Below, one piece after another: positions 38,985 to 50,426 of a stretch of 64,000 bases of DNA. Position numbers and translations under genes: made by a program. Source of the stretch: Pseudomonas grandcourensis (GTDB lineage Bacteria > Pseudomonadota > Gammaproteobacteria > Pseudomonadales > Pseudomonadaceae). Location of the stretch: assembly GCF_039909015.1 (NCBI RefSeq), contig NZ_CP150919.1, positions 4,564,501 to 4,628,500 of the forward strand. The letters are read 5' to 3'. The notes under the pieces are model-generated. The model was not told where the DNA came from, ran no database searches, and saw only the letters and a program-made list of their open reading frames with translations. How positions within the stretch are numbered: the stretch's first letter is position 1; each line of letters starts with the position of its first letter.

Positions 38985-39015
38985 AAAAGGGCCATTCAAT
39001 AATTGAATGACCCTT
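38985..39015 (-). terminator. Intrinsic terminator of the Ala-Glu tRNA array
   Basis: Minus strand AAGGGTCATTCAAT/ATTGAATGGCCCTT, a near-perfect hairpin followed by TTGTTTG. Confidence 0.8.
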
Positions 39016-39041
39016 ATAAAATCCCGCAGAGCGGGTAATCG

Positions 39042-39117
39042 TGGCGTCCCCTAGGGGACTCGAACCCCTGTTACCGCCGTGAAAGGGCGGTGTCCTAGGC
39101 CACTAGACGAAGGGGAC
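39042..39117 (-). tRNA. tRNA-Glu (TTC), second copy
   Basis: A 76-nt cloverleaf with encoded CCA. Anticodon stem CCGCC/GGCGG with loop CTTTCAC (TTC). Identical, as read, to the copy at 39327-39402. Confidence 0.96.
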
Positions 39118-39197
39118 ACAAACCCTTCTATACAACTGATCAGTGCTGAGTGCTGATCGATTCAAGGCCGGTGTGGCCAGACCTTGAACTGTAAAAT

Positions 39198-39273
39198 TGG
39201 TGGAGCTAAGCGGGATCGAACCGCTGACCTCCTGCATGCCATGCAGGCGCTCTCCCAGCTGAGCTATAGCCCC
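39198..39273 (-). tRNA. tRNA-Ala (GGC), second copy
   Basis: A 76-nt cloverleaf with encoded CCA. Anticodon loop ATGGCAT (GGC). It differs slightly from the copy at 39482-39557 in the anticodon stem and T-stem. Confidence 0.94.
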
Positions 39274-39326
39274 GGATTTTTCGCCTCGCGGCGGAGCGAC
39301 ATCTTGCAACATCGCTTCTGTAAAAC

Positions 39327-39402
39327 TGGCGTCCCCTAGGGGACTCGAACCCCTGTTACCGCCGTGAAAGGGCGGTGTCCTAGGCCACTAGACGAAGGGG
39401 AC
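39327..39402 (-). tRNA. tRNA-Glu (TTC), first copy
   Basis: A 76-nt cloverleaf with encoded CCA, anticodon TTC. It lies 285 bases from the second copy, with homologous spacers. Confidence 0.96.
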
Positions 39403-39481
39403 GCAAACCCTTCTATACAACTGATCAACGCTGAGAGTTGATCGCTTCAAGACCGGTGTGGCCAGGCCTTGAAGTGTAAAT

Positions 39482-39557
<76 letters not shown>

Positions 39558-39590
39558 TCATCGTTGATGTCATCGCTGAGGACGGGGCGA

Positions 39591-39619
39591 ATCTTAAGGG
39601 CGTATCGAAAGCCTGTCAA
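39591..39619 (-). promoter_or_regulatory. Sigma-70 promoter of the Ala-Glu-Ala-Glu tRNA array
   Basis: Minus strand: perfect -35 TTGACA (39619-39614), 17 bases, -10 TAAGAT (39596-39591), with an AT-rich upstream stretch (possible UP element, about 39620-39650) and a GC-rich discriminator. Confidence 0.85.
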
Positions 39620-39760
39620 ACTTATTTTTCAAAATATTTAAAATTTTTTGCCGACATAACAACCACTTACCGCCCTCCCCCCATAAATTCGGGGGAAAAA
39701 CGCCGGAGGACAGGAACAAAAGATCCCGGCCTCCGACGGCTACCGCAGAGTCAGACGTGC

Positions 39761-41242
39761 TCAGGCGATAGCACCCAGCAGCTTTTCCCACTCTTTGTTT
39801 TCTTTCTTCGACACGCCGCCCAGCAGGTCAATGGCCTGGCGCAGACGGAAGCGGGTCAGGTCCGGCCCGAGGATTTCCATCGCATCGAGCACCGACACCG
39901 AACTGGCCTGGCCGGTGATCGCAGCGAACATCAGCGGCATGGCGTCACGCAGCTTCAGCTCCAGGGACTCAACCACCGCTTGAATGGTGGCGGTGATGCT
40001 GTCCTTCTCCCACTGACGCAGGCTTTCGAGCTTCCACAGGATCAACTGCATCAACTGACGAACCTGATCGCCCGACAGTTTCTTGGATTCGAACAGCTTG
40101 GCATCCGGATTCACGCCACCGGCAAAGAAGAACCCGGCCAGGGGTGCCACCTGGCTGAAGGTTTCAACGCGGCCCTGCACGTGCGGCGCGATCTTCATCA
40201 TGTATTCGGAGTTGAACGCCCACTTCTGCACGCGCGCGGCGAACTCTTCCACGGGCAAGTCACGCAGCCACTGGCCGTTGAGCCACGACAATTTCTCGAT
40301 GTCGAAGATCGGCCCGCCGAGGGACACGCGCTTGAGGTCGAAGTTATCGACCATTTCCTGCAAGGAGAACTTCTCGCGCTCGTCCGGCATCGACCAGCCC
40401 ATGCGGCCCAGGTAGTTGAGCATCGCTTCCGGCATGAAGCCCATGCGCTCGTAGAAGGTCACCGAGGTCGGGTTCTTGCGCTTGGACAGCTTGCTCTTGT
40501 CCGGGTTACGCAGCAGCGGCATGTAGCACAGCTCCGGTTGTTCCCAGCCGAAGTACTCGTAAAGCAGGATCAGCTTCGGTGCCGATGGCAGCCACTCTTC
40601 GCCACGCAATACGTGGGTGATGCCCATCAGGTGGTCATCGACCACGTTGGCCAGGAAGTACGTCGGCAAGCCATCGGTCTTCATCAGGACTTGCATGTCC
40701 ATGCGGTCCCACGGGATTTCAACGTCGCCGCGCAGCATGTCCGGTACCACGCAGACGCCTTCGCTCGGCACCTTCATCCGAATGACGTGGGGCTCGCCAG
40801 CGGCCAGGCGACGGTCGACTTCTTCCTTGGACAGCAGCAGCGCGCGGCCGTCGTAACGCGGGGTTTCACCGCGAGCCATCTGCTCGGCGCGCATCTGGTC
40901 CAGCTCTTCGGCGGTGCAGAAGCACGGGAAGGCATGGCCCATTTCAACCAGCTGCTGGCAATACTTCTGATAAATATCGCCGCGCTCGCTTTGACGGTAC
41001 GGACCGTGCGGACCGCCGACGTCCGGGCCTTCGCTCCAGTCGATCCCCAGCCAGCGCAAGGCGTCGAAAATCTGCTGTTCGGACTCGCGGGTCGAACGCA
41101 ATTGGTCGGTGTCTTCGATCCGCAGGATGAACTCACCGCCGTGCTGCTTGGCAAAGCAGTAGTTGAACAAGGCGATGTAAGCGGTACCTACGTGGGGATC
41201 CCCGGTAGGCGATGGCGCGATGCGAGTGCGGACGGTGGTCAT
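39761..41242 (-). CDS. gltX: Glutamyl-tRNA synthetase
   Basis: A 493-residue class I aminoacyl-tRNA synthetase charging tRNA-Glu. The HIGH-type motif is [16 protein letters not shown] (about residues 8-22), the KMSKS-like loop is KLSKRKN near 255, and the C-terminal anticodon-binding helical domain follows. I took ATG 41242 (MTTVRTRI) because the upstream frame adds nine atypical residues. It sits next to the tRNA-Glu genes it serves, but in a separate unit. Confidence 0.97.
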   Translation of the reverse strand: MTTVRTRIAPSPTGDPHVGTAYIALFNYCFAKQHGGEFILRIEDTDQLRSTRESEQQIFDALRWLGIDWSEGPDVGGPHGPYRQSERGDIYQKYCQQLVEMGHAFPCFCTAEELDQMRAEQMARGETPRYDGRALLLSKEEVDRRLAAGEPHVIRMKVPSEGVCVVPDMLRGDVEIPWDRMDMQVLMKTDGLPTYFLANVVDDHLMGITHVLRGEEWLPSAPKLILLYEYFGWEQPELCYMPLLRNPDKSKLSKRKNPTSVTFYERMGFMPEAMLNYLGRMGWSMPDEREKFSLQEMVDNFDLKRVSLGGPIFDIEKLSWLNGQWLRDLPVEEFAARVQKWAFNSEYMMKIAPHVQGRVETFSQVAPLAGFFFAGGVNPDAKLFESKKLSGDQVRQLMQLILWKLESLRQWEKDSITATIQAVVESLELKLRDAMPLMFAAITGQASSVSVLDAMEILGPDLTRFRLRQAIDLLGGVSKKENKEWEKLLGAIA

Positions 41243-41471
41243 GGCATGTCTCGAAAAGAATAAAAGCAAAGTTCAAACAAGGCGCGAATGGTAACAGGCG
41301 ATACCCGCCCGGCTCCAGTGAACAGGGCATTTAAGCCAAGGTTGCGTCTGTAACGCCCGTATAGACAGGTGAATGGCCGAATATCAGCCGATGGCATTTA
41401 CCGCTTATCGGCTGTATGCCAGATTTGCCTGCTGATACCTTCCCTTACAATTTCTCGACTACAGTTTTCCC

Positions 41472-42560
41472 ATGCCTGCCCAACTCAAGCGTCGCCTCTT
41501 CACATTCCTGCTGATTGTCCTGCTGATTGCCGGGGGCCTGTTTGCCCATTGGCTGCTCAAGGGACGCTTTTATGAAAGCACCGACAACGCTTATGTCCAG
41601 GGCGAGATCACCCGCGTGTCGAGCCAATTGGGCGCGCGCATCGACCAGGTGCTGGTGCAGGACAACCAGCATGTCGAGAAAGGCCAGTTGCTGGTCAAAC
41701 TCGAAGGCGACGACTTCCGCCTCGCTGTCGACCGCGCCAATGCTGCCCTGGCCACTCGCGAGGCCGAGCGCCTGCAAGCCCAGAGCAAACTGACCCAGCA
41801 GGCCAGCCTGATTGCCGCCAGCGAAGCGCAAGTCGCCTCCAGCCAGGCCAGCCTGGGTCGTTCGCAAATCGACCTGACCCGCGCCGAGACCTTGCGCAAA
41901 CCAGGCTTTATTTCGGAAGAACGGGTGACCACCCTCTCCGCCGAATCCCACATTGCCCGCTCGCAAGTGGCCAAGGCCCAGGCCGACGCGCAAAGTCAGC
42001 GCCAACAAGTCAACGCACTGAACGCCGAGATCAAACGCCTCGACGCGCAGATCGCCAACGCCAAAACCGACCTGGCCCAGGCCGAACTGAACCTGACCCG
42101 CAGCGAAATCCACGCGCCCATCAGCGGCCTGATCGGCCAGCGTGCGGCCCGCGAAGGCCAATACGTCCAGGCCGGCGCTTATCTGTTGTCGATCGTGCCG
42201 GACGAAGACATCTGGATTCAGGCCAATTTCAAGGAAACCCAGATTGGCCACATGCAGCCCGGCCAGGAAGCCGAACTGACCTTCGACGCCTACAGCGACA
42301 CCCCGATCAAAGCCCGGGTCGACAGCCTGTTCGCCGCCTCGGGTGCGCAGTTCAGCCTGTTGCCGCCGGACAATGCCACGGGCAACTTCACCAAAGTCGT
42401 TCAACGGATTCCGGTAAAACTGACCTTCGCCGCGGACAATCCGCTGCGCGGCAAGATCCGCCCGGGCATGTCGGTCACCGCCAAGGTGAACATCAAGGAC
42501 GCCCCTGAAGATGTCACCCCCAAAGTGAGCCACAAAGACGCCCCTGACGATGGCCGGTGA
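41472..42560 (+). CDS. EmrA-type efflux membrane-fusion protein
   Basis: A 362-residue periplasmic adaptor (HlyD/EmrA family) linking an MFS pump to an outer-membrane channel. One N-terminal helix (about 10-28) anchors it; then a lipoyl/barrel-sandwich half (GRFYESTDNAYVQGEITRV), a long coiled-coil alpha hairpin (about 90-205, heptad-rich), the second lipoyl half, and the beta-barrel (about 255-330, GQEAELTFDAYSDTP). Its stop overlaps the EmrB start by 11 bases. No MarR or TetR regulator is next to it. Confidence 0.92.
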   Translation: MPAQLKRRLFTFLLIVLLIAGGLFAHWLLKGRFYESTDNAYVQGEITRVSSQLGARIDQVLVQDNQHVEKGQLLVKLEGDDFRLAVDRANAALATREAERLQAQSKLTQQASLIAASEAQVASSQASLGRSQIDLTRAETLRKPGFISEERVTTLSAESHIARSQVAKAQADAQSQRQQVNALNAEIKRLDAQIANAKTDLAQAELNLTRSEIHAPISGLIGQRAAREGQYVQAGAYLLSIVPDEDIWIQANFKETQIGHMQPGQEAELTFDAYSDTPIKARVDSLFAASGAQFSLLPPDNATGNFTKVVQRIPVKLTFAADNPLRGKIRPGMSVTAKVNIKDAPEDVTPKVSHKDAPDDGR

Positions 42561-44100
42561 TCAACTGATCCGCCCGGTCGGCGAACCGACCCGGCGGGAC
42601 TGGATTGCGGTGATGAGCGTGATGCTCGGTGCGTTCATGGCGGTGCTGGACATCCAGATCACCAACTCCTCGCTCAAGGACATCCAGGGTGCGCTGTCGG
42701 CGACCCTGGAAGAAGGTTCGTGGATTTCCACCTCGTACCTGGTGGCGGAAATCATCATGATCCCGCTCACCGCCTGGCTCGTGCAGTTGCTGTCGGCGCG
42801 ACGCCTGGCGGTGTGGGTGTCCCTCGGGTTCCTGGCCGCGTCCCTGCTCTGCTCCATGGCGTGGAGCCTGGAAAGCATGATCGTGTTCCGCGCCCTGCAA
42901 GGGTTTACCGGTGGTGCGCTGATCCCGCTGGCGTTCACCCTGACCCTGATCAAGCTGCCAGAACACCACCGCGCCAAAGGCATGGCCATGTTCGCCATGA
43001 CCGCCACCTTCGCGCCCTCCATCGGCCCGACCCTCGGCGGCTGGCTGACGGAGAACTGGGGCTGGGAATACATCTTCTACATCAACATCCCGCCCGGCCT
43101 GATCATGATCGCCGGCCTGATGTACGGCCTGGAGAAGAAAGAGGCCCACTGGGAGTTGCTGAAAAGCACCGACTACGCCGGCATTCTCACCCTCGGCGTC
43201 GGGCTCGGCTGCTTGCAGGTGTTTCTGGAGGAAGGCCATCGCAAGGACTGGCTGGAATCGAGCCTGATCGTGACCCTGGGCAGCATCGCGCTGGTCAGCC
43301 TGATTACCTTTGTGATCGTGCAGTTTTCCAAACCCAATCCGCTGATCAATCTCGGCATCCTCGGCAACCGCAACTTCGGGTTATCCAGTATTTCCAGCGT
43401 CGGGATGGGGGTCGGGCTGTACGGTTCGATCTACCTGTTGCCGCTGTACCTGGCGCAGATCCAGAACTACAACGCCCTGCAGATTGGCGAAGTGATCATG
43501 TGGATGGGCGTGCCGCAGCTGTTTCTGATTCCTCTGGTGCCCAAGCTGATGAAGTTCGTCTCGCCGAAATGGCTGTGTACGCTGGGTTTCGGGCTGTTCG
43601 GGCTGGCGAGCTTCTCTTCGGGCGTGCTGAACCCGGACTTCGCCGGGCCGCAGTTCAATCAGATCCAGATCATCCGCGCCCTGGGGCAGCCGCTGATCAT
43701 GGTCACCATCTCGTTGATCGCCACCGCCTACATCCTGCCCCAGGATGCGGGGTCGGCCTCGAGTCTGTTCAACATCCTGCGCAACCTCGGCGGCGCCATC
43801 GGCATCGCCCTGCTCGCCACGCTGCTGGATGCGCGGACCAAGGTTTACTTTGACTACCTGCGTGAATCCATCGTACCGAGTAATCCGCAGGTGGCTGAAC
43901 GGATCGCCTCGCTGGCTGACCGGCTGGGCAACGAAACGGCAGCCCTGGGCAAACTCAGCGAGATCGCCCACCAACAGGCGTCGATCATGGCCTACAACGA
44001 TGCGTTTCACTTTGTCGGGATTGCGCTGGGGATCAGCATGGTGGCGGTTTTGCTGACCAAGAAGTTGCCGGAGGGGTTGAAGGCTGGAGAAGCGCACTGA
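42550..44100 (+). CDS. EmrB-type MFS multidrug efflux pump (DHA2 family)
   Basis: A 516-residue proton-driven inner-membrane transporter with 14 predicted helices. The DHA2 motif near the first helix is GAFMAVLDIQITNSSL, the cytoplasmic loop 2-3 is present, and motif C (GPTLGGWLTENWGW) is in helix 5. It pairs with the EmrA-type protein in one operon. The likely role is export of hydrophobic toxic compounds; the actual substrate is unknown. Confidence 0.92.
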   Translation: MAGDQLIRPVGEPTRRDWIAVMSVMLGAFMAVLDIQITNSSLKDIQGALSATLEEGSWISTSYLVAEIIMIPLTAWLVQLLSARRLAVWVSLGFLAASLLCSMAWSLESMIVFRALQGFTGGALIPLAFTLTLIKLPEHHRAKGMAMFAMTATFAPSIGPTLGGWLTENWGWEYIFYINIPPGLIMIAGLMYGLEKKEAHWELLKSTDYAGILTLGVGLGCLQVFLEEGHRKDWLESSLIVTLGSIALVSLITFVIVQFSKPNPLINLGILGNRNFGLSSISSVGMGVGLYGSIYLLPLYLAQIQNYNALQIGEVIMWMGVPQLFLIPLVPKLMKFVSPKWLCTLGFGLFGLASFSSGVLNPDFAGPQFNQIQIIRALGQPLIMVTISLIATAYILPQDAGSASSLFNILRNLGGAIGIALLATLLDARTKVYFDYLRESIVPSNPQVAERIASLADRLGNETAALGKLSEIAHQQASIMAYNDAFHFVGIALGISMVAVLLTKKLPEGLKAGEAH

Positions 44101-44119
44101 TATCGAGTCATACACAACA

Positions 44120-44254
44120 CTGTGGCGAGGGGGCTTGCCCCCGCTCGGCTGCGCAGCAGTCGTAAAACCTGCCAACCATGTACAACTGACACAACGTGGC
44201 CTCAGGTTTTGGGGCCGCTTCGCGACCCAACGGGGGCAAGCCCCCTCGCCACAG
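44120..44254. repeat. Inverted REP pair with long spacer
   Basis: Arms 44120-44143 and 44231-44254 (core GCGAGGGGGCTTGCCCCCG) are perfect 24-base reverse complements, 87 bases apart, between the convergent emrB-type gene and uvrB. They are a G-rich variant of the REP seen elsewhere. Confidence 0.9.
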
Positions 44255-44270
44255 GGACCGCATTTTAAAT

Positions 44271-46286
<2,016 letters not shown>

Positions 46287-46621
46287 GAAATACCTCTGGA
46301 TCACTCTTGCCGGTAAAAACGGCACGAACGAGAAAGACCGCAAACGACCGATGTCGCCCGAAGAAAAAACTGGATTGTGCTCAATGTGGAGCCGATTGCC
46401 AGCGCTTTCAAGGCAAACGTCCTACATCGCGCAAAACCTTTGCCGACGCCATTCGACTACCGATCGAGAAATAATCGGAAAAACTTACCCGAAATGCTGA
46501 TTCGCCTGTCGCCAGCCATCGTCGATGGCCTCTATACTAGCTCCCCGTTTGTGCACCGCTCTAGTGCATTCGGCTGGAGCGCGACACGTCCCTCCACACT
46601 CCATTCAGAGCCGCCGCAATA
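46287..46621. other. Divergent control region of uvrB and the aminotransferase gene
   Basis: No gene. Contains the promoter regions of both flanking genes. A TATACT -10-like box lies at 46533-46538 for the plus-strand gene, but its -35 is poor. No SOS box or palindrome was seen. Confidence 0.45.
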
Positions 46622-47818
46622 ATGAGCCTGTTCTCCGCTGTCGAAATGGCACCACGCGATCCAATCCTGGGCCTCAACGAAGCATTCAACGCCGATACCC
46701 GGACCAACAAAGTCAACCTGGGAGTCGGTGTTTACTGCAACGAGGAGGGGCGAATTCCACTCCTGCGCGCCGTTGTCGAAGCCGAAACCATTCGCGCCGC
46801 TCAACACGTTTCCCGTGGCTACCTGCCAATCGACGGCATCGCCGCCTACGACCAGGCCGTGCAAAAGCTGCTGTTCGGCAATGATTCGCCGCTGATCGCC
46901 GCTGGCCGCGTCATCACCACCCAGGCCGTTGGCGGTACTGGCGCACTGAAAATCGGTGCCGACTTCCTCAAGCAACTGCTGCCGAACGCCGTTGTGGCGA
47001 TCAGCGACCCGAGCTGGGAAAACCACCGCGCGCTGTTCGAAACCGCCGGTTTCCCGGTGCAGAACTACCGTTACTACGACGCCGCGACCCACGACGTGAA
47101 CCGTACCGGCATGCTGGAAGACCTGAACGCGCTGCCAAACGGCTCGATCATTGTGCTGCATGCTTGCTGCCACAACCCGACCGGCGTGGACCTGAGCCCG
47201 GCGGACTGGAAAAACGTCCTGGAAGTCATTAAAGCCAAAGGCCACGTGCCATTCCTCGACATGGCCTACCAGGGCTTTGGCGATGGCATCGACGAAGACG
47301 CCGCCGCCGTGCGCCTGTTCGCTGAGTCGGGCCTGACTTTCTTCGCTTCCAGCTCGTTCTCCAAGTCGTTCTCGCTGTACGGCGAGCGCGTTGGCGCCCT
47401 GTCGATCGTCAGCGAATCGAAAGAAGAAAGCGCGCGCGTGCTGTCGCAAGTCAAACGCGTAATCCGCACCAACTACTCCAACCCGCCGACCCACGGTGCC
47501 AGCGTTGTTGCTGCCGTACTCAACAGCCCGGAACTGCGCGCCCAGTGGGAAGCCGAACTGGCCGAAATGCGCCTGCGCATTCGTGGCATGCGTACCCAGA
47601 TGGTCGACCTGCTGGCACAAAAAGCGCCTCAGCGCGATTTCAGCTTCGTCGGTCGTCAGTGCGGCATGTTCTCCTACTCCGGCCTGACGGTTGAGCAAGT
47701 TCACCGTCTGCGCAACGAGTTCGGCATCTACGCCCTGGACACCGGCCGCATCTGCGTGGCCGCACTGAACCAGAGCAACATCAAGGTTGTGACGGACGCT
47801 ATCGTCCAGGTCATCTGA
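46622..47818 (+). CDS. Aromatic amino acid/aspartate aminotransferase (TyrB/AspC type)
   Basis: A 398-residue class I PLP aminotransferase. The PLP lysine lies in SSSFSKSFSLYGERVG (near residue 247), the phosphate-binding Arg is in GERVG, and VLHACCHNPTGVDLS carries the Asn that contacts the cofactor. The substrate-binding Arg is probably in the C-terminal DTGRICVAALNQ segment. It converts aspartate, tyrosine or phenylalanine with 2-oxoglutarate; which is preferred is not decided here. Ends with a strong terminator. Confidence 0.9.
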   Translation: MSLFSAVEMAPRDPILGLNEAFNADTRTNKVNLGVGVYCNEEGRIPLLRAVVEAETIRAAQHVSRGYLPIDGIAAYDQAVQKLLFGNDSPLIAAGRVITTQAVGGTGALKIGADFLKQLLPNAVVAISDPSWENHRALFETAGFPVQNYRYYDAATHDVNRTGMLEDLNALPNGSIIVLHACCHNPTGVDLSPADWKNVLEVIKAKGHVPFLDMAYQGFGDGIDEDAAAVRLFAESGLTFFASSSFSKSFSLYGERVGALSIVSESKEESARVLSQVKRVIRTNYSNPPTHGASVVAAVLNSPELRAQWEAELAEMRLRIRGMRTQMVDLLAQKAPQRDFSFVGRQCGMFSYSGLTVEQVHRLRNEFGIYALDTGRICVAALNQSNIKVVTDAIVQVI

Positions 47819-47835
47819 TTACGCCTTGAAATGAA

Positions 47836-47867
47836 AAACGGGAAGCCATGTGGCTTCCCGTTTTTTT
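47836..47867 (+). terminator. Intrinsic terminator after the aminotransferase
   Basis: AAACGGGAAGCCA-tg-TGGCTTCCCGTTT followed by TTTT, a perfect 13-bp stem. Confidence 0.9.
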
Positions 47868-47955
47868 ATTTGTTGCAGATTAATCTCAAAGCGGTGGCTC
47901 TGCCCTCTAAACTCCACAGGCTTGTATACACCCTGGAATTCCTGCGAGAACCCAC

Positions 47956-48165
47956 ATGAAAAACGATGACCTGCGCGCCGACCGCGATGACCTGGATGAC
48001 CTGGATCACTTCACCCCCCGCGCCCCGACAAAACGCGGCAACAACCTGGTGATGCAAGTGGCCGCCGGTGTGTTTCTCGGCGGCCTGGCCCTGTGGCTGG
48101 TGCAATTGGGTGCCACGGCGCTCTACGCCAAACTGATGCTTGGCACGATTACCTTCGGCGGTTAA
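47956..48165 (+). CDS. Small membrane protein of unknown function
   Basis: A 69-residue protein with an acidic start (MKNDDLRADRDDLDDLDHF), a basic patch (APTKRGNN) and one hydrophobic helix (about residues 33-56, MQVAAGVFLGGLALWLVQL). The pattern suggests an inner-membrane protein with cytoplasmic N-terminus. A GCGAGAA lies about ten bases upstream as a weak ribosome-binding site. It ends four bases into the next, convergent gene. Family not recognised. Confidence 0.6.
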   Translation: MKNDDLRADRDDLDDLDHFTPRAPTKRGNNLVMQVAAGVFLGGLALWLVQLGATALYAKLMLGTITFGG

Positions 48166-48392
48166 GCCAGTTCGGTCGCACGCTGGCTGGCAGCGTCGTC
48201 GTAGGCGACATACAGCGATTCAGCGACCTGGCTCTTGATCGCCTTGGTGCTTTCCAGGCCCAGGACAAAACCTTCGGCCTTGCCGCCAGCGCGATTCAAT
48301 GCTTCAGCGGTGCCGGCCTGCGTGATGGCGTCGAACAACTTTTCGGCGTGGGGGCCGACACCTTTGGGCAGGCTGATCTGAGAGATGCTCAT
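48162..48392 (-). CDS. Conserved small protein of unknown function
   Basis: A 76-residue soluble protein starting MSISQISLPKGVGPHAEKLF, rich in Ala and Glu, probably helical, with no motif I recognise. It is convergent to the small membrane protein and their stop ends overlap by four bases. The GC-biased codon pattern supports a real gene, and its start is preceded by a GGGGTG. Confidence 0.6.
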   Translation of the reverse strand: MSISQISLPKGVGPHAEKLFDAITQAGTAEALNRAGGKAEGFVLGLESTKAIKSQVAESLYVAYDDAASQRATELA

Positions 48393-48582
48393 GGGCGCAC
48401 CCCGTGGTGTCGAGGTGTGAGGGTCAAATGATTCATGGCGCGTACCTTTTCGGCGAATGGCCGGCAGCGCGTGTCACCACTTCCGGGCGGCCATGGTAGT
48501 CCTCTGGGGCGATCCTGGTAACCGCCAATCGCCGCTAAACCACCGCCCGTCCCGCTGATTCGCTCCAATTGTTAATCGATGC

Positions 48583-48610
48583 TTGACTTCTCTTTTTGAA
48601 TCAGTAAGAT
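48583..48610 (+). promoter_or_regulatory. Sigma-70 promoter of tRNA-Asn
   Basis: -35 TTGACT (48583-48588), 16-base spacer, -10 TAAGAT (48605-48610), GC-rich start region just before the tRNA. Confidence 0.85.
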
Positions 48611-48619
48611 ACGCGCCAT

Positions 48620-48695
<76 letters not shown>

Positions 48696-48710
48696 GACAG
48701 CAACATCGAA

Positions 48711-48745
48711 AAGCCCCTGAATCGAAAGATCCAGGGGCTTTTTTG
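48711..48745 (+). terminator. Intrinsic terminator of tRNA-Asn
   Basis: AAGCCCCTGAATC-gaaa-GATCCAGGGGCTT (one mismatch) followed by TTTT. Confidence 0.88.
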
Positions 48746-48775
48746 TGGGCGATTGAAAAGCCAGTTCCTGAAAAG

Positions 48776-48812
48776 CAAAAAGCCGATCTGTCTATTCGAC
48801 AGATCGGCCCTT
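48776..48812 (-). terminator. Intrinsic terminator of the nucleobase permease gene
   Basis: Minus strand GCCGATCTGTC-gaata-GACAGATCGGC followed by TTTTTGC. An 11-bp stem with a second A/T tract on the other side. Confidence 0.85.
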
Positions 48813-48829
48813 TTCAGTCGCCGTGAACG

Positions 48830-50347
48830 TCAGACATGCTCACTGCTTTTCGCATGCACCGCGTGTGGCTCGCCATGCCCGTGGTCCACCTCAACCACTG
48901 GAATCTCCTTGCCGTCGCAATCATGCAGTTTACCTTCGCTGAAGTAGTCCCCTTCACGCAACGCCGCCAGATCCTGATAACGCAGCACACGCTCGGTACC
49001 GGCCGCAAACACCGATTGCTGGTCGGAGTTACCGGCGGTGAGGTGGTTGAAGGTCAGGTTCAGCACGATGGCCATGATCGCCGAAGAACTGATGCCCGAA
49101 TGGAAAATGGTCGCGAACCAGCTCGGGAACTGATCGTAGAAGCTCGGTGCCGCGATCGGGATCATGCCGAAGCCGATCGAGGTCGCGACGATGATCAGGT
49201 TGACGTTGTTGCGGTAATCGACCTTGGACAAGGTCCGAATGCCGCTGGCGGCGACGGTACCGAACAGCACGATGCCGGCGCCACCCAGTACTGAGGTCGG
49301 TACGGCGGCGATGACCCGGCCCATGAACGGCAGCAGGCCGAGGAGCACCAGGAACATACCGCCAGTGGCCACCACGTAGCGGCTCTTGATGCCGGTGACC
49401 GCCACCAGACCGACGTTCTGGGCGAAGGCGCTCTGGGTGAAGGAACCGAAGATCGGCGCAAACATGCTCGACAGCATGTCGGCGCGCAGGCCGTTGCCCA
49501 GGCGCTTGGAGTCAACCTTGGTGCCGATGATCTCACCGACGGCCAGAATGTCCGCCGAAGTCTCCACCAGCGTCACCATCACCACGATGCACATCGACAG
49601 GATCGCAGCGAAGTGGAAGGTCGGCATGCCGAAGTGGAACGGCGTCGGGAAGCCGAACATCGGGCCCTGGGTCACGGACGAGAAATCCGCCATGCCGAGG
49701 AACACCGCGATCACCGTACCGACGACCATGGCCAGCAGAATCGACAGGCGGGAGATGGTTGCACTGCCGATTTTGCTCAGCAGCAGCACCAGCACCAGCG
49801 TTACCGCCGCCAGACCGATGTTCGCCATGCTGCCGAAGTCCGGCGCATGACTGTTGCCGCCCATTGCCCAGCGCGCGGCTACCGGCATCAGTGTCAAGCC
49901 GATGGTGGTAATCACGATGCCAGTTACCAGCGGCGGGAAGAACTTGGTGATACGCGAGAACACCGGGGTTATCAGTAACCCGATCAGGGACGCCGCTATC
50001 ACCGCCCCCAGCACCGATTGAAACCCGCCCTCCCCGCCACTGCTGACAATCGCCACCATGGTCGCGACGCCGGAGAAGGATACGCCCTGCACCAGCGGCA
50101 ATTGACAACCAAAAAACGGTAAACCCAGGGTTTGCAGCAGCGTTGCCAGCCCCCCCGCAAACAATGAAGCAGCAATCAACAAACCGATGTCCGCCGGCGA
50201 GAGCCCGGCCGCCTGGCCGATGATCAATGGCACCGCGACGATACCGCCATACATGGTCAGAACATGTTGCAGGCCATAAGCCATATTCGCGCCGATCCCA
50301 AGATTTTCGTCCTCGGGCCGTTGGTGTGAAACATGGGGCGTTTTCAT
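48830..50347 (-). CDS. Nucleobase:cation symporter-2 (uracil/xanthine permease)
   Basis: A 505-residue inner-membrane transporter of the NCS2 family. The family signature QSAFAQNVGLVAVTGI (around residues 315-330) and the N-terminal GLQHVLTMYGGIVAVPLI are clear, with 12-14 helices. The cytoplasmic tail is His-rich (VEVDHGHGEPHAVHAK), which is unusual. I chose ATG 50347 (MKTPHVSHQRP) rather than a start 16 codons upstream. Substrate is purine or pyrimidine; no specific residue test was possible. Two palindromic sites upstream suggest regulation. Confidence 0.9.
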   Translation of the reverse strand: MKTPHVSHQRPEDENLGIGANMAYGLQHVLTMYGGIVAVPLIIGQAAGLSPADIGLLIAASLFAGGLATLLQTLGLPFFGCQLPLVQGVSFSGVATMVAIVSSGGEGGFQSVLGAVIAASLIGLLITPVFSRITKFFPPLVTGIVITTIGLTLMPVAARWAMGGNSHAPDFGSMANIGLAAVTLVLVLLLSKIGSATISRLSILLAMVVGTVIAVFLGMADFSSVTQGPMFGFPTPFHFGMPTFHFAAILSMCIVVMVTLVETSADILAVGEIIGTKVDSKRLGNGLRADMLSSMFAPIFGSFTQSAFAQNVGLVAVTGIKSRYVVATGGMFLVLLGLLPFMGRVIAAVPTSVLGGAGIVLFGTVAASGIRTLSKVDYRNNVNLIIVATSIGFGMIPIAAPSFYDQFPSWFATIFHSGISSSAIMAIVLNLTFNHLTAGNSDQQSVFAAGTERVLRYQDLAALREGDYFSEGKLHDCDGKEIPVVEVDHGHGEPHAVHAKSSEHV

Positions 50348-50379
50348 GGAGGGGGTTCCCTGGTTTTTGTTATGCGCAC

Positions 50380-50391
50380 ACTGTATGCAAG
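50380..50391. promoter_or_regulatory. Operator-like imperfect palindrome, proximal site
   Basis: ACTGTATGCAAG, similar to the perfect palindrome at 50414, lies 34 bases closer to the permease start. Confidence 0.45.
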
Positions 50392-50412
50392 ACACAGGAC
50401 AAATGTCTATAG

Positions 50413-50426
50413 AGTTGTATACAACT
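50413..50426. promoter_or_regulatory. Operator-like perfect palindrome, distal site
   Basis: AGTTGTATACAACT is a perfect 14-base palindrome of the TTGTATACAA type that GntR-family regulators bind. It lies 66 bases upstream of the permease start; the nearest gene on the other side is brnT. Confidence 0.6.

Noticed and set aside
39594..39791. Minus-strand frame of 65 codons before gltX end
   Set aside because: It overlaps the tRNA promoter and the gltX 3' end and has no ribosome-binding site.
46287..46500. LexA box for uvrB
   Set aside because: No CTGT-N8-ACAG match was found by eye, so I do not claim SOS control.
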